NCBI RefSeq assembly: GCF_007989605.1
Contig: NZ_BJUL01000006.1
Span: forward strand, 186,001 to 250,000
Source of the DNA: Vreelandella venusta
GTDB taxonomy: Bacteria > Pseudomonadota > Gammaproteobacteria > Pseudomonadales > Halomonadaceae
Reading direction: 5' to 3'
Length of the DNA: 64,000 nucleotides
Below are positions 46,002-54,859 of the stretch, in pieces. Below the pieces are notes generated by a model, which was given only the letters and a program-made list of their open reading frames with translations, had not been told where the DNA came from and ran no database searches. The first letter of the stretch is position 1; every line of letters starts with the position of its first letter. The position numbers were made by a program, and so were the translations under genes.

Positions 46002-46979
46002 TTAAGGCAGTAGCACGGTCGAGCCAGTTGTTTGCCGGCTTTGCAGGGCATCTTGGGCCTTTCCTGCTTCTTGAAGCGGGTAGCGATGTGCTACGTCGAT
46101 ACGAAGTTTGCCGCTTTTGATCATGCCAAAAAAGTCATCGCACATCATTTCAAAGCGTTCACGGGTGTCAGCATAGCCGTTTAAACTTGGGCGGGTGACA
46201 AACAGCGCGCCTTTTTGGTTCAGGATACCTATATTTACCCCCTCTACGGGGCCAGACGCATTACCAAAGCTGACCATTAGCGAGCGAGGTTTTAGACAGT
46301 CTAACGACATTTCCCAGGTATCTTTTCCTACGGAGTCGTAAACCACATCGCACATTTCGCCATTGGTTAGCTCACGCACCCGCTCTACCACGTTCTCTTC
46401 GCTGTAGTTGATGGTTGCCCATGCACCATTAGCCATCGCCAAGTCTGCTTTCTCTTGGGAGCTGACTGTACCAATTAGCTTGACGCCTAGCGCTTTAGCC
46501 CACTGGCAGGCAATCGAGCCAACGCCTCCTGCAGCGGCATGAAAAAGAATGGTCTCACCGCCTTTCAGCTCGTATGTTTGACGCAGCAGATACTGCACGG
46601 TTAAGCCTTTCAGCATACTGGCCGCAGCGGTTTCAAAATCAATAAAGTCCGGCAGTTTAATTACCTTGGCCGCTGGTAAGGTATGCATCTCTGCATAAGC
46701 ACCTAATGGCCCTTGTGCATACGCTACCCGGTCTCCCTCTTTTAGATGGGTAACACCTTCCCCCACGGCGTCGACAACCCCGGCACCTTCAGTGCCTAAT
46801 CCAGAAGGCATAGATGGCGCAGGATAGAGCCCTGTACGAAAGTAGATATCAATAAAATTCAGGCCCACCGCTTTATTAGCAATACGTACTTCGCCGCTAC
46901 CGGGTGCCTTAGGCGCTGTGTCGACCCACTCCAACACACTTGAATCGCCCGTTTTGGAAAACTGAATACGCTTAGACAT
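46002..46979 (-). CDS. NADPH:quinone oxidoreductase (zinc-less MDR family)
   Basis: A 325-residue medium-chain dehydrogenase/reductase. It has GLNFIDIYFRTGLYPAPSMPSGLGTEGAGVV, the Rossmann motif HAAAGGVGSIACQWAKALG, and VVYDSVGKDTWEMSLDCLKPRS. The Cys/His zinc ligands of alcohol dehydrogenases are absent, as in QorA. It probably reduces quinones with NADPH by one-electron or hydride transfer. It is divergent from the phosphodiesterase gene. Confidence 0.93.
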   Translation of the reverse strand: MSKRIQFSKTGDSSVLEWVDTAPKAPGSGEVRIANKAVGLNFIDIYFRTGLYPAPSMPSGLGTEGAGVVDAVGEGVTHLKEGDRVAYAQGPLGAYAEMHTLPAAKVIKLPDFIDFETAAASMLKGLTVQYLLRQTYELKGGETILFHAAAGGVGSIACQWAKALGVKLIGTVSSQEKADLAMANGAWATINYSEENVVERVRELTNGEMCDVVYDSVGKDTWEMSLDCLKPRSLMVSFGNASGPVEGVNIGILNQKGALFVTRPSLNGYADTRERFEMMCDDFFGMIKSGKLRIDVAHRYPLQEAGKAQDALQSRQTTGSTVLLP

Positions 46980-47159
46980 CTGGGCAAACTCCTACGGTTA
47001 ATTATTGGACACACATTAGCTGGCTATCCAACCGCGTTATGCGCCTCAAATCAAGCGATTAGCCAGCCATACAGGACATATTGCTGTCATGCACCCATGC
47101 TAGACTATCTCAAGAATGTTAATAGCAATGCTGATTGATTCCTCTAAAACGGACAGACT

Positions 47160-47927
47160 ATGACGCACCCAGCAATCTGTTTGCCTACCCTTATAGCCCA
47201 CCGCGGATACTCAGCCGCCGCACCTGAAAACACCCTAACGGCAGTGCGTGCCGCGCATCAAGCGGGCACCACTTGGGTGGAATTGGATGTTCAGCTACTA
47301 GGCGATGGTACCCCTGTCATCTGGCACGACAGCGATATTAGCCGCTGCTCCGATAGCCGTGGCGACCTCGCTAATCTGACGTGGCAGCATGCGCAACAGC
47401 TTGACGTCGGCAGTTGGTTTGGCGATTCGTTTGCCGGTGAAAAGATGGCAAGCTTAAAGGCCATGCTAGCGCTATTGAACGAGCTCAATATGGGGGTGAA
47501 TTTAGAGATCAAGGTAAACAAAGGCCGTGACCCCATCGCCTTGGTGGATACCGTCTTACCAATTGTATTAGCCACACTGCCCGCCGAACGGCTGATTGTG
47601 TCCTCATTTGATGCCAGGGCGTTAGCTCGATGTCGCAGTATCGCACCCAAAGAAGCCCTCGCGCTGGGCGTACTATTTGGCAGCACACCTCCAAACTGGC
47701 GTGACCAGTGTCAAGCCATCGACGCCTTTAGTATCCACCCTCATTGGCCGCGCTTAAAACACACCCAGGCTGCTGCCATGCGCCGAGATGGTTATGAAAT
47801 TTTATGCTATACCGCCAATGACCCCAGCGCTTTTGAAAGTCGCTGGGGCTGGGGAGTAGCCAGCGCGATTACTGATGAGCCTGAAGCATTTCAACGCTAT
47901 TTGAATAATCGACGTCGACACGGTTAA
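47160..47927 (+). CDS. ugpQ: Cytoplasmic glycerophosphodiester phosphodiesterase (UgpQ-like)
   Basis: A 255-residue GDPD enzyme without signal peptide, so cytoplasmic like UgpQ. The catalytic segments are LIAHRGYSAAAPENTLTAVR, VELDVQLLGDGTPVIWHDSD and NLEIKVNK. It hydrolyses glycerophosphodiesters to glycerol-3-phosphate and an alcohol such as choline. That links the glycerol genes here to GlpD and the choline genes to BetA. Start ATG 47160 gives the family-typical N-terminus; no strong ribosome-binding site is seen. Confidence 0.92.
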   Translation: MTHPAICLPTLIAHRGYSAAAPENTLTAVRAAHQAGTTWVELDVQLLGDGTPVIWHDSDISRCSDSRGDLANLTWQHAQQLDVGSWFGDSFAGEKMASLKAMLALLNELNMGVNLEIKVNKGRDPIALVDTVLPIVLATLPAERLIVSSFDARALARCRSIAPKEALALGVLFGSTPPNWRDQCQAIDAFSIHPHWPRLKHTQAAAMRRDGYEILCYTANDPSAFESRWGWGVASAITDEPEAFQRYLNNRRRHG

Positions 47928-47963
47928 ATTCGCCAATACTTACTACTCTACCTAAGGAAAACT

Positions 47964-48839
47964 ATGCACTATCTTGGTGCCCACGTAAGCGCCGCGGGTG
48001 GCGCGGATCAAGCAGTGCTCCGTGCGGTAGAAATTGGCGCAAATGGCTTTGCTCTGTTCACCAAAAACCAGCGGCAGTGGAAAGGTAAACCGCTGACCGA
48101 CGAGGCCATTGCGGCGTTTAAACAGGCCTGCAAAGCCCACGGATTTGGCCCAGAACAAATTTTACCCCACGACAGTTACCTGATTAATCTAGGCCACCCG
48201 GAGGCCGCTGGGCTTGAAAAATCACGCGCGGCGTTTTTAGACGAAATGCAGCGCTGTGAGCAACTAGGTCTCACGTTATTGAACTTCCACCCTGGCAGTC
48301 ATCTGAACAAAATCAGCGAAACCGGCTGTTTGAGACGCATTGCAGACTCAATCAACGAGGCTTTGTTAGCCTCACAAGGTGTCACGGCGGTAATTGAAAA
48401 CACCGCCGGGCAAGGCACTAACCTTGGCTGGCGCTTCGAGCATCTCGCGGAGATTATTGCCCACGTCGATGATAAAACCCGTGTTGGCGTTTGTATTGAT
48501 ACCTGTCACGCCTTCGCCGCCGGATATGACCTACGTACCGCCGAGGCCACCAAAACAACATTGGATGAGCTCGGCAAGGTGGTCGGCTTTGAGTATTTAC
48601 GCGGCATGCATTTAAACGATGCTAAGAGTGCCTTCGCCAGCCGTGTCGACCGCCACCACAGCCTGGGTAAAGGCAATATCGGCCTGGACGCCTTTACAAC
48701 CATTATGCGAGACGAACGCATTCATGACATACCGATGATTCTGGAAACCATCGAACCCGACATTTGGGCTGACGAACTCAACTGGTTACGTACTCAAGTA
48801 CCCGGTGCTCAAGTGCCTGAAGCTGCACCGGGCAAATAG
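47964..48839 (+). CDS. nfo: Endonuclease IV Nfo
   Basis: AP endonuclease of base-excision repair. The 291-residue TIM-barrel protein has the metal-binding segments [74 protein letters not shown] with [12 protein letters not shown], and [11 protein letters not shown] 47964 has AAGGAAA upstream. The 3' end overlaps the convergent XRE-cupin gene by 31 nt. Confidence 0.97.
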   Translation: MHYLGAHVSAAGGADQAVLRAVEIGANGFALFTKNQRQWKGKPLTDEAIAAFKQACKAHGFGPEQILPHDSYLINLGHPEAAGLEKSRAAFLDEMQRCEQLGLTLLNFHPGSHLNKISETGCLRRIADSINEALLASQGVTAVIENTAGQGTNLGWRFEHLAEIIAHVDDKTRVGVCIDTCHAFAAGYDLRTAEATKTTLDELGKVVGFEYLRGMHLNDAKSAFASRVDRHHSLGKGNIGLDAFTTIMRDERIHDIPMILETIEPDIWADELNWLRTQVPGAQVPEAAPGK

Positions 48840-49408
48840 TGAATCACATCGTGAAAACGTAGCCGCGTGGTAGCACTGTTACGCATAGCGTGGGGGCGGT
48901 CAGCAAAAAACCGCAGCCCCTCGCCTACTCGCAGCGTTTGCCAGCGCTCGTCAATGCGCAGCTCCATCTCGCCTTCAACAACGACGATGTGTTCTACCAC
49001 ACCGCTGGCGTGGGGGGACGATTCACTGATTGCCCCTGGCGCTAGCTCAATCATAAACATTTCAAAACCCAGCAGCGGGTCATAAGGGAACAGCAGCCGC
49101 GCTTGCATCCCGGCACTATCATCGCCCCAAACGGACTCCCAACCATCTCTATGAAGTTCGCCTAACGCAGGTTTGTCACCATCAAATAGGGTTGAAAACG
49201 ACACCCTAAAACCGCTCGCGATCTTCCACAGCGTTGAGATGGTAGGACTAGACTCACCACGCTCTATCTGCCCCAGCATGGCTTTACTTACACCTGTTTC
49301 ACCCGCCGTGCGATCCAGGCTCCAACCACGCTCTTTACGTAATTTCTTGACGGTTCCCGCAATGTGCTCGGCAATGGTATGAGGGTCACTCACTATGCGG
49401 TTCTCCAT
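48809..49408 (-). CDS. XRE-cupin transcriptional regulator (SutR/YdcN-like)
   Basis: A 199-residue regulator: an N-terminal XRE helix-turn-helix ([42 protein letters not shown]) and a C-terminal small cupin ([24 protein letters not shown]). It is divergent from a BenE-family transporter, the same arrangement as ydcN (sutR) and ydcO in E. coli. Two matching palindromes (49468 and 49504) between the genes are its likely operators. The effector is unknown. Confidence 0.9.
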   Translation of the reverse strand: MENRIVSDPHTIAEHIAGTVKKLRKERGWSLDRTAGETGVSKAMLGQIERGESSPTISTLWKIASGFRVSFSTLFDGDKPALGELHRDGWESVWGDDSAGMQARLLFPYDPLLGFEMFMIELAPGAISESSPHASGVVEHIVVVEGEMELRIDERWQTLRVGEGLRFFADRPHAMRNSATTRLRFHDVIHYLPGAASGT

Positions 49409-49467
49409 AGAATTTAGTGCGTAGTTTACCTATCCGATTAAAGATGAACACCGGCGACATCAATCTT

Positions 49468-49483
49468 GTGCGCTATAGCGCAC
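49468..49483. promoter_or_regulatory. Palindromic operator, copy 1
   Basis: GTGCGCTATAGCGCAC is a perfect 16-bp palindrome between the XRE-cupin gene and benE. It is 36 bp from the second copy, centre to centre. Confidence 0.75.
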
Positions 49484-49503
49484 GGTGATAGCCTTGCAGT
49501 ATT

Positions 49504-49519
49504 GTGCGCTATAACGCAC
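49504..49519. promoter_or_regulatory. Palindromic operator, copy 2
   Basis: GTGCGCTATAACGCAC differs from copy 1 by one base. It lies 28 bp before the benE start. The 36-bp spacing, between three and four helical turns, could allow cooperative binding. Confidence 0.75.
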
Positions 49520-49546
49520 GCCAGCCAATGTAAACGAGGTAATACT

Positions 49547-50755
49547 ATGGAGGCGCCACCTACCCTACAGCCCACAGGAAGCCATAAAACCCCTTTCTGG
49601 CGAGACATTAGCCTCTCGACCGTCACTGCAGGCTTCGTTGCGGTCACCATCGGCTACACAAGCTCAGCGGCCATCATTTTTCAGGCAGCCGCCGCGGCGG
49701 GCGCCAGCACTGCACAAATTAGCTCTTGGCTATGGGCGCTCGGCATTGGTATGGGCATTACCTCGATAGGGCTATCGCTGCGCTACCGCATGCCTTTATT
49801 AACAGCGTGGTCAACGCCAGGAGCAGCATTTTTGGCGACGAACCTACCTGGCATTCCACTTGATGAAGCCATCGGTGCCTTCCTCTTCTCCGCGCTGCTC
49901 ATTACGCTCTGCGGCGTAACAGGGTTATTCGAGCGCTTGATGCGCTATATCCCCAGCGCAATCGCCTCGGCCCTACTGGCAGGTATTCTGCTGCGCTTTG
50001 GCTTAGAGCTGTTTAACGTGATGGAAAGCCAATGGCTGCTGCCACTGAGCATGTTAGCCGCTTGGGTAGCCGGCCGGCGCCTATGGCCAACGCTCGCAGT
50101 GCCTGGCGTGCTGTTAATCGGCATTGCTATTGCCCTTTGGCAGGGCCAACTTAACGTACACAGCATTCCGCTAGCGCCTACCGTACCCGTTTTCACTGCG
50201 CCTAGTTTTTCGCTGACAACGCTGATCAGTATCGGCATCCCCCTATTTGTGATTACTATGGCGACTCAAAATTTACCTGGCGTAGCCGTGCTACGGGCAG
50301 CAGGCTATCAGCCAAACAGTTCGCCGCTCATTAGTTGGACAGGGGGAGCAACGATGTTACTTGCTCCTTTTGGTGGCTATGCATTCAATATGGCGGCCAT
50401 TAGTGCAGCAGTCTGCATAGGGCCTGATGCCCATGCGAATCCTCTTAAACGCTATACCGCAGGCGTTGCAGCGGGCGTGTTCTATATCGCGATGGGAATT
50501 TTTGGCGGCACGGTGACGGGTATTTTCAATGCCCTTCCCAGCGTCCTAGTGATGTCGCTGGCAGGGATAGCGTTACTTGGCACACTAAGTGGTGGGTTAG
50601 CGAATGCATTTGAAAATAGCGGGCAACGAGACGCCGCCATTGTTACCTTTTTACTAACCGGTTCTGGCATCACGCTGTTAGGTATCGGCGGCGCATTCTG
50701 GGGGCTTGTGGCGGGGTTGGTGGTACTAAAGCTGACAAAGGCTTCAAATCATTAA
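49547..50755 (+). CDS. BenE-family transporter (YdcO-like)
   Basis: A 402-residue polytopic transporter of the benzoate:H+ symporter BenE family, with about twelve hydrophobic segments. It shows AGFVAVTIGYTSSAAIIFQAA, LRYRMPLLTAWSTPGAAFLAT and LLAPFGGYAFNMAAISAAVC. ATG 49547 with GAGG upstream is used. An upstream extension from 49466 would translate the operators and is rejected. The E. coli homologue YdcO has no proven substrate, so benzoate is not assured. Confidence 0.9.
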   Translation: MEAPPTLQPTGSHKTPFWRDISLSTVTAGFVAVTIGYTSSAAIIFQAAAAAGASTAQISSWLWALGIGMGITSIGLSLRYRMPLLTAWSTPGAAFLATNLPGIPLDEAIGAFLFSALLITLCGVTGLFERLMRYIPSAIASALLAGILLRFGLELFNVMESQWLLPLSMLAAWVAGRRLWPTLAVPGVLLIGIAIALWQGQLNVHSIPLAPTVPVFTAPSFSLTTLISIGIPLFVITMATQNLPGVAVLRAAGYQPNSSPLISWTGGATMLLAPFGGYAFNMAAISAAVCIGPDAHANPLKRYTAGVAAGVFYIAMGIFGGTVTGIFNALPSVLVMSLAGIALLGTLSGGLANAFENSGQRDAAIVTFLLTGSGITLLGIGGAFWGLVAGLVVLKLTKASNH

Positions 50756-50830
50756 CGGTATGTTATTCATGCAATAACTATTCATGTAATAACAAGACGA
50801 TAAAAAATGTCCCCAGAGCGTTCACTACTG

Positions 50831-50885
50831 GGCTAATGCCAGTCAGTTAAGCCTGACTGGCATTAGCCGATGGGCTGGTTTTTTT
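50831..50885 (+). terminator. Long hairpin and T-run after benE
   Basis: GGCTAATGCCAGTCAG pairs over 16 bp with CTGACTGGCATTAGCC around TTAAGC. The second arm's AGCC can instead pair with GGCT directly before a run of seven T, forming a short terminator. The two structures are mutually exclusive. It is about 75 nt after the benE stop. Confidence 0.7.
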
Positions 50886-50936
50886 ATTTAATAAGTGCCT
50901 GACGGTGACTCCACTCCAGTCCTCCGAGCCGCCCTG

Positions 50937-51108
50937 GTCATTCCCGCAGGCCCTGCCACTTCGTCATTCCCGCAGGCCCTTAGCGGGAATCCATGTTGAC
51001 CTGGGGCTTCGGGCTGCTGTAGGTCAAGGTGGATTCCCGATCACCCCACTCGGGAATGACGGCGCGGTGATTCGGGAATGACGTACGGTGACTCAGGAAT
51101 GACGTGCG
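50937..51108. repeat. Palindromic repeat element with GTCATTCCCG termini
   Basis: The core 50963-51060 is a 98-bp palindrome. Two 40-nt arms match at 30 of 40 positions (GTCATTCCCG outside, CGGGAATCC in the middle, TTGACCT inside) around an 18-nt centre. Each arm can also fold on itself (ATTCCCGC with GCGGGAAT; ATTCCCGA with TCGGGAAT). A partial copy, GTCATTCCCGCAGGCCCT, precedes it at 50937. Two degenerate GGAATGACG-type copies follow at about 51073-51108. It looks like a REP/BIME- or MITE-type repeat between benE and the lipoprotein gene. Confidence 0.75.
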
Positions 51109-51117
51109 GTTTAGGCA

Positions 51118-51552
51118 TTACATCGTGGCGAGGCGCTCTTCATCCAGTACCCCCGACATGCGCACCATGGCTAACGCTTCATCCAAGCTGGCCACTTCTT
51201 CCATCATCAATAATTCGTTTGCCAAGCTAATCGGCTGCCCCACTTTATCTGACAGCAGCTTTTCCAGTGAAGCGACGTCCATAGCGTCGTCTAAGTGGTG
51301 AATATCTACCGACGCACTGCTCGCACTTGGTAAGTAGATAGTGCCATTAGAGAAATCCACGGCATACGCAATAACCCCCGGCACAATAAAAAACAGCAGT
51401 CCAACACCATTAGCAATAGCCACCACAGGGTCAACATTACCGCTTAACTGTCCTTTCCGTTCAGGATGAAAAAGCGTCCCACAACCACTTAACGTTACAA
51501 TGGAGACACCAACAATGGCCCCCGTTAACCAACGGCGTACTGCTTGCTGCAT
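51118..51552 (-). CDS. Conserved small lipoprotein
   Basis: A 144-residue protein with a lipoprotein signal and lipobox LSGC (Cys24). The mature N-terminus is GTLFHPERKGQLSGNVDPVVAIANG, followed by a hydrophobic segment LLFFIVPGVIAYAVDF and an acidic C-terminal part. Proteins with this GTLF..PER.GQ pattern occur in several gammaproteobacteria without known function. The start has GAGGGAA upstream. The stop lies only a few bases from the palindromic repeat block. Confidence 0.75.
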   Translation of the reverse strand: MQQAVRRWLTGAIVGVSIVTLSGCGTLFHPERKGQLSGNVDPVVAIANGVGLLFFIVPGVIAYAVDFSNGTIYLPSASSASVDIHHLDDAMDVASLEKLLSDKVGQPISLANELLMMEEVASLDEALAMVRMSGVLDEERLATM

Positions 51553-51795
51553 GAAGGTTCCCTCAAAGTTCTAACGTACCGATAGCAGGAGAAGATGCGG
51601 CTGTTTACCCATTGCTATCGAGCCACAAAACTTAGCGAGTTTAACACATTTGCTTACCTGCACACGTCAAGCTGTTAACGTAGGGTTTTGCCGCCAAACT
51701 CGCTTAGCCGTACAATGCCGTATTCAACGCTAGTTTAAGCGCTACATTACTAAACGATTAAGCATCACCCCTACCAACAAGGAATGCTCACGCCC

Positions 51796-53526
51796 ATGCG
51801 CGCCAGCCAATTATTGATTGCGACATTAAAAGAAACCCCGGCCGACGCTGAAGTCATCAGCCACCAGTTAATGCTGCGCGCCGGTATGATCCGCCGTCTT
51901 ACCTCTGGCCTCTATACGTGGCTGCCTCTTGGCCTGCGCACGCTGCGTAAGGTTGAAGCCATTGTTCGCGAAGAGATGAACCGTGCCGGCGCTCAGGAAG
52001 TATTAATGCCTGCCGTGCAACCAGCAGACCTATGGCAAGAGTCTGGCCGCTGGGAGCAGTACGGTCCGGAGCTACTACGCCTGAAAGATCGCCACGAGCG
52101 TGACTACTGCGTGGGCCCGACCCATGAAGAAGTCATTACCGATTTGGTGCGCAAAGAGATTGCCAGCTACAAGCAGCTGCCGGTTAATTTTTACCAAATC
52201 CAAACCAAGTTCCGTGACGAGATTCGCCCGCGCTTTGGGGTGATGCGTTCTCGCGAATTCATTATGAAGGATGCTTACTCCTTCCACCTGGACGAAGCCT
52301 CCCTCAAAGAGACTTACCAGACGATGTACGATGCCTATACGCGCATCTTCACTCGCTTGGGTCTCGATTTCCGTCCTGTGATTGCTGATAACGGCTCGAT
52401 TGGCGGCACGGGTTCTCACGAATTCCACGTGCTGGCGGAATCAGGCGAAGATGATATTGTGTTCTCTAACGCCTCCGATTACGCCGCTAATATGGAAAAA
52501 GCTGAGGCTCTACCCGCGCCGCTAGGCAGCAACGCCGAGCGTGCAGCCCCCAGCGAAGAGATGCACCTGGTCGATACGCCCAACGCTAAGACAATTGCCG
52601 CTCTGGTAGAGCAGCATGGTCTGCCTATTGAGAAAACCATTAAAACGCTAATGGTGCATGCCGCTGAAGGTGGTTTGATTGCCCTGCTAATCCGTGGTGA
52701 TCATGAGCTGAATGAAGTCAAAGCTGAAAACCTGCCCCAGGTAGCTGCTCCGCTCACCATGGCGAACGAAGAAGAAATCCGCGCCGTAGTTGGCGCTGGC
52801 CCAGGCTCACTTGGCCCCGTTGGCCTAAACATGCCGATCATTATTGATCACAGCGTGGCACTGATGAGTGACTTTGGTGCCGGCGCCAACATCGATGGCA
52901 AGCACTACTTCGGCATTAACTGGGAGCGTGATGTGGCGCTGCCCCAAGTTGCCGATCTACGTAACGTTGTCGAAGGCGACCCTTCGCCAGACGGCAAAGG
53001 CACACTGTCTATCAAGCGCGGCATTGAAGTGGGCCACGTTTTCCAGCTTGGGCAAAAGTACTCCGAAGCAATGAATGCGACGGTTCTGGGCGATAACGGC
53101 AAAACCAGTCATCCGTGGATGGGCTGCTATGGTATCGGCGTTACCCGCGTGGTCGCTGCTGCCATTGAGCAAAACCACGATGATTCAGGCATTATCTGGC
53201 CAAATGCTATCGCACCGTTCCAAGTTGCGTTGGTGCCGATGAATGCCCACAAATCACAGCGTGTACGCGAAGAGTCCGAACGTCTCTATCAAGCGCTCAC
53301 AGCTGCCGGGCTAGATGTACTACTCGATGACCGCGACACGCGTCCCGGCGTCAAGTTTGCTGATCTGGAACTTATGGGTGTGCCCCACCGTTTAGTGATT
53401 GGTGATCGCGGCTTGGATAACGGTGAGCTGGAATACAAAGGCCGCAGGGATAGCGAAGCGACTATGGTTGCGGCTGAAACAATCGTTGATTTCCTACGCG
53501 AAAAAGCAGGACTAATCAGCGCATAA
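51796..53526 (+). CDS. proS: Prolyl-tRNA synthetase ProS
   Basis: A 576-residue bacterial-type class II synthetase. The first part holds [21 protein letters not shown] and the motif 2 region [21 protein letters not shown]. The INS editing domain (about 230-390) follows, then motif 3 with [17 protein letters not shown] and the anticodon-binding domain. ATG 51796 is chosen over ATG 51784, since the AAGGA directly abuts the first ATG while leaving usable spacing for the second. Confidence 0.96.
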   Translation: MRASQLLIATLKETPADAEVISHQLMLRAGMIRRLTSGLYTWLPLGLRTLRKVEAIVREEMNRAGAQEVLMPAVQPADLWQESGRWEQYGPELLRLKDRHERDYCVGPTHEEVITDLVRKEIASYKQLPVNFYQIQTKFRDEIRPRFGVMRSREFIMKDAYSFHLDEASLKETYQTMYDAYTRIFTRLGLDFRPVIADNGSIGGTGSHEFHVLAESGEDDIVFSNASDYAANMEKAEALPAPLGSNAERAAPSEEMHLVDTPNAKTIAALVEQHGLPIEKTIKTLMVHAAEGGLIALLIRGDHELNEVKAENLPQVAAPLTMANEEEIRAVVGAGPGSLGPVGLNMPIIIDHSVALMSDFGAGANIDGKHYFGINWERDVALPQVADLRNVVEGDPSPDGKGTLSIKRGIEVGHVFQLGQKYSEAMNATVLGDNGKTSHPWMGCYGIGVTRVVAAAIEQNHDDSGIIWPNAIAPFQVALVPMNAHKSQRVREESERLYQALTAAGLDVLLDDRDTRPGVKFADLELMGVPHRLVIGDRGLDNGELEYKGRRDSEATMVAAETIVDFLREKAGLISA

Positions 53527-53537
53527 ACGTTTATAAC

Positions 53538-53568
53538 GGCCACGCAGCGCTAGAACCGCTTCGTGGCC
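53538..53568. terminator. Hairpin between proS and the HPr-kinase-like gene
   Basis: GGCCACG at 53538 and CGTGGCC ending at 53568 form a stem extended by AGCG and CGCT around CTAGAAC. There is no long T-run on either side, but it lies between two convergent genes. Confidence 0.5.
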
Positions 53569-53623
53569 AATAAAAGAGACACTGGCAGGCATCATCAGTT
53601 AGGTTGCCTCGCCAGTGCCAGCG

Positions 53624-54847
53624 CTAATCGGCGACAGGCTGCACTAACCCTAAGCTGATCAATTGGCCTAATAAATGGCAGATATCCCGCCTGATACTTT
53701 GCCTACTGGCGCCCGTAAAAAAAGCCATTAAGGTATCAATAATTTCCTCTTGGCATAGAGCCTCATGCTGCAGCAGCGCCCATACGGCTCTACTCGTCAC
53801 ATTCAAACGATGAATTTCGCCGCCCTCTTTCGCAATGACGAACAGCTCTTCACCCAATGGGAACTCATGCGCCACCGGGCTGATTTGCCACTTGCGCGCG
53901 TCGTTTGCTGCCAGTGCCTGGTTCTGCTTCAACGCCTCCGGCTCGGTTTGGCGACGATACGAATTCATCGCCACACCACCGTCAAGCAACCTATCACTAT
54001 CTATCTCAGCAGCCAGCCACGTTGCCGCTTCATAAGCATCTCGATAGCGGATTAAAAAACATGGTAAATCTTTTAAGAGTGGCAAAAAGCGCTCAATCAA
54101 CGCCTGATCCGACTCATGCTCAGCGAAATTCTGCTGCAACAACTGCCATAATCCATCTCCCGGCTGCAGACGAACCAGCTGTGGCTCACTGAGCGATTCA
54201 TCACGCTCAATAAGCAGTACGGCGCCTAACGGACAACGCACCCCATGCGGTGCCAACTGCTGCTCGTTTAGCGCCAGATAACCATAGCGATCGTCATGAG
54301 GCCCTAGATGGTCGGCAACAAACTGATGGAACTCCGGTGCCAACGCCTCCGGCAACGGCAAGCGCAGTCTAGGTGCAACGCCCAGTGCTATCCCTTCACC
54401 ACAGCGAGTGAGTGCCAGCACATCGTCGCCGAACACCCGATAACCAGCCGCGGCAAACGCCGCCGTGAGCGTGCTTTTTCCCGCTCGATGGCTATTTGGG
54501 AATATGAATAGCTGTTGATTAACCTCTACCGCCCCACAGTGAAGCCCAATATGCTCAGGATGATGGCGCAGATAAGCCCCAGCTAAATCAGCAATCACGC
54601 TACATGCGGTTCCTGCTGGCGTATCTAATAACATACCTTCCGGCAGAGCCGGTGCTTCTTGCCAGTAACCATTAGGATGCCGCCAAACACAAATAGAGGG
54701 TATGTTCTGCTGAAACTCACAGGGCGTTAGCCGCCAACCTGGCATGGCTTGATGAATCACTGGCAGTAGCTGCTCTGCATCAATCAAGCGTATGCACGGG
54801 CCAACATTGTCCAGCGCATAATCGACAGCTATCGAGGTGGTAGACAC
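53624..54847 (-). CDS. HPr-kinase-like protein fused to a PqqD-like domain
   Basis: A 407-residue cytoplasmic protein. About residues 98-215 resemble the HprK/PCK P-loop fold: LHCGAVEV, the ATP loop PNSHRAGKST (117-126) and FGDDVLAL (139-146). About residues 318-405 resemble PqqD-type peptide-recognition domains (LFVIAKEGGEIHRLNVTSRAVWALL). HprK homologues phosphorylate Ser/Thr, and some modify lasso peptides; PqqD-like domains bind precursor peptides. The GTG start at 54847 has GGGAGAGG upstream and lies 12 nt after a Tat-signal repeat protein, the probable substrate. Substrate and chemistry are inference. Confidence 0.8.
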   Translation of the reverse strand: MSTTSIAVDYALDNVGPCIRLIDAEQLLPVIHQAMPGWRLTPCEFQQNIPSICVWRHPNGYWQEAPALPEGMLLDTPAGTACSVIADLAGAYLRHHPEHIGLHCGAVEVNQQLFIFPNSHRAGKSTLTAAFAAAGYRVFGDDVLALTRCGEGIALGVAPRLRLPLPEALAPEFHQFVADHLGPHDDRYGYLALNEQQLAPHGVRCPLGAVLLIERDESLSEPQLVRLQPGDGLWQLLQQNFAEHESDQALIERFLPLLKDLPCFLIRYRDAYEAATWLAAEIDSDRLLDGGVAMNSYRRQTEPEALKQNQALAANDARKWQISPVAHEFPLGEELFVIAKEGGEIHRLNVTSRAVWALLQHEALCQEEIIDTLMAFFTGASRQSIRRDICHLLGQLISLGLVQPVAD

Positions 54848-54859
54848 AGCACCTCTCCC

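Noticed and set aside
49466..49546. N-terminal extension of the BenE transporter
   Set aside because: It would translate the two palindromic operators; ATG 49547 has the ribosome-binding site and matches homologues.
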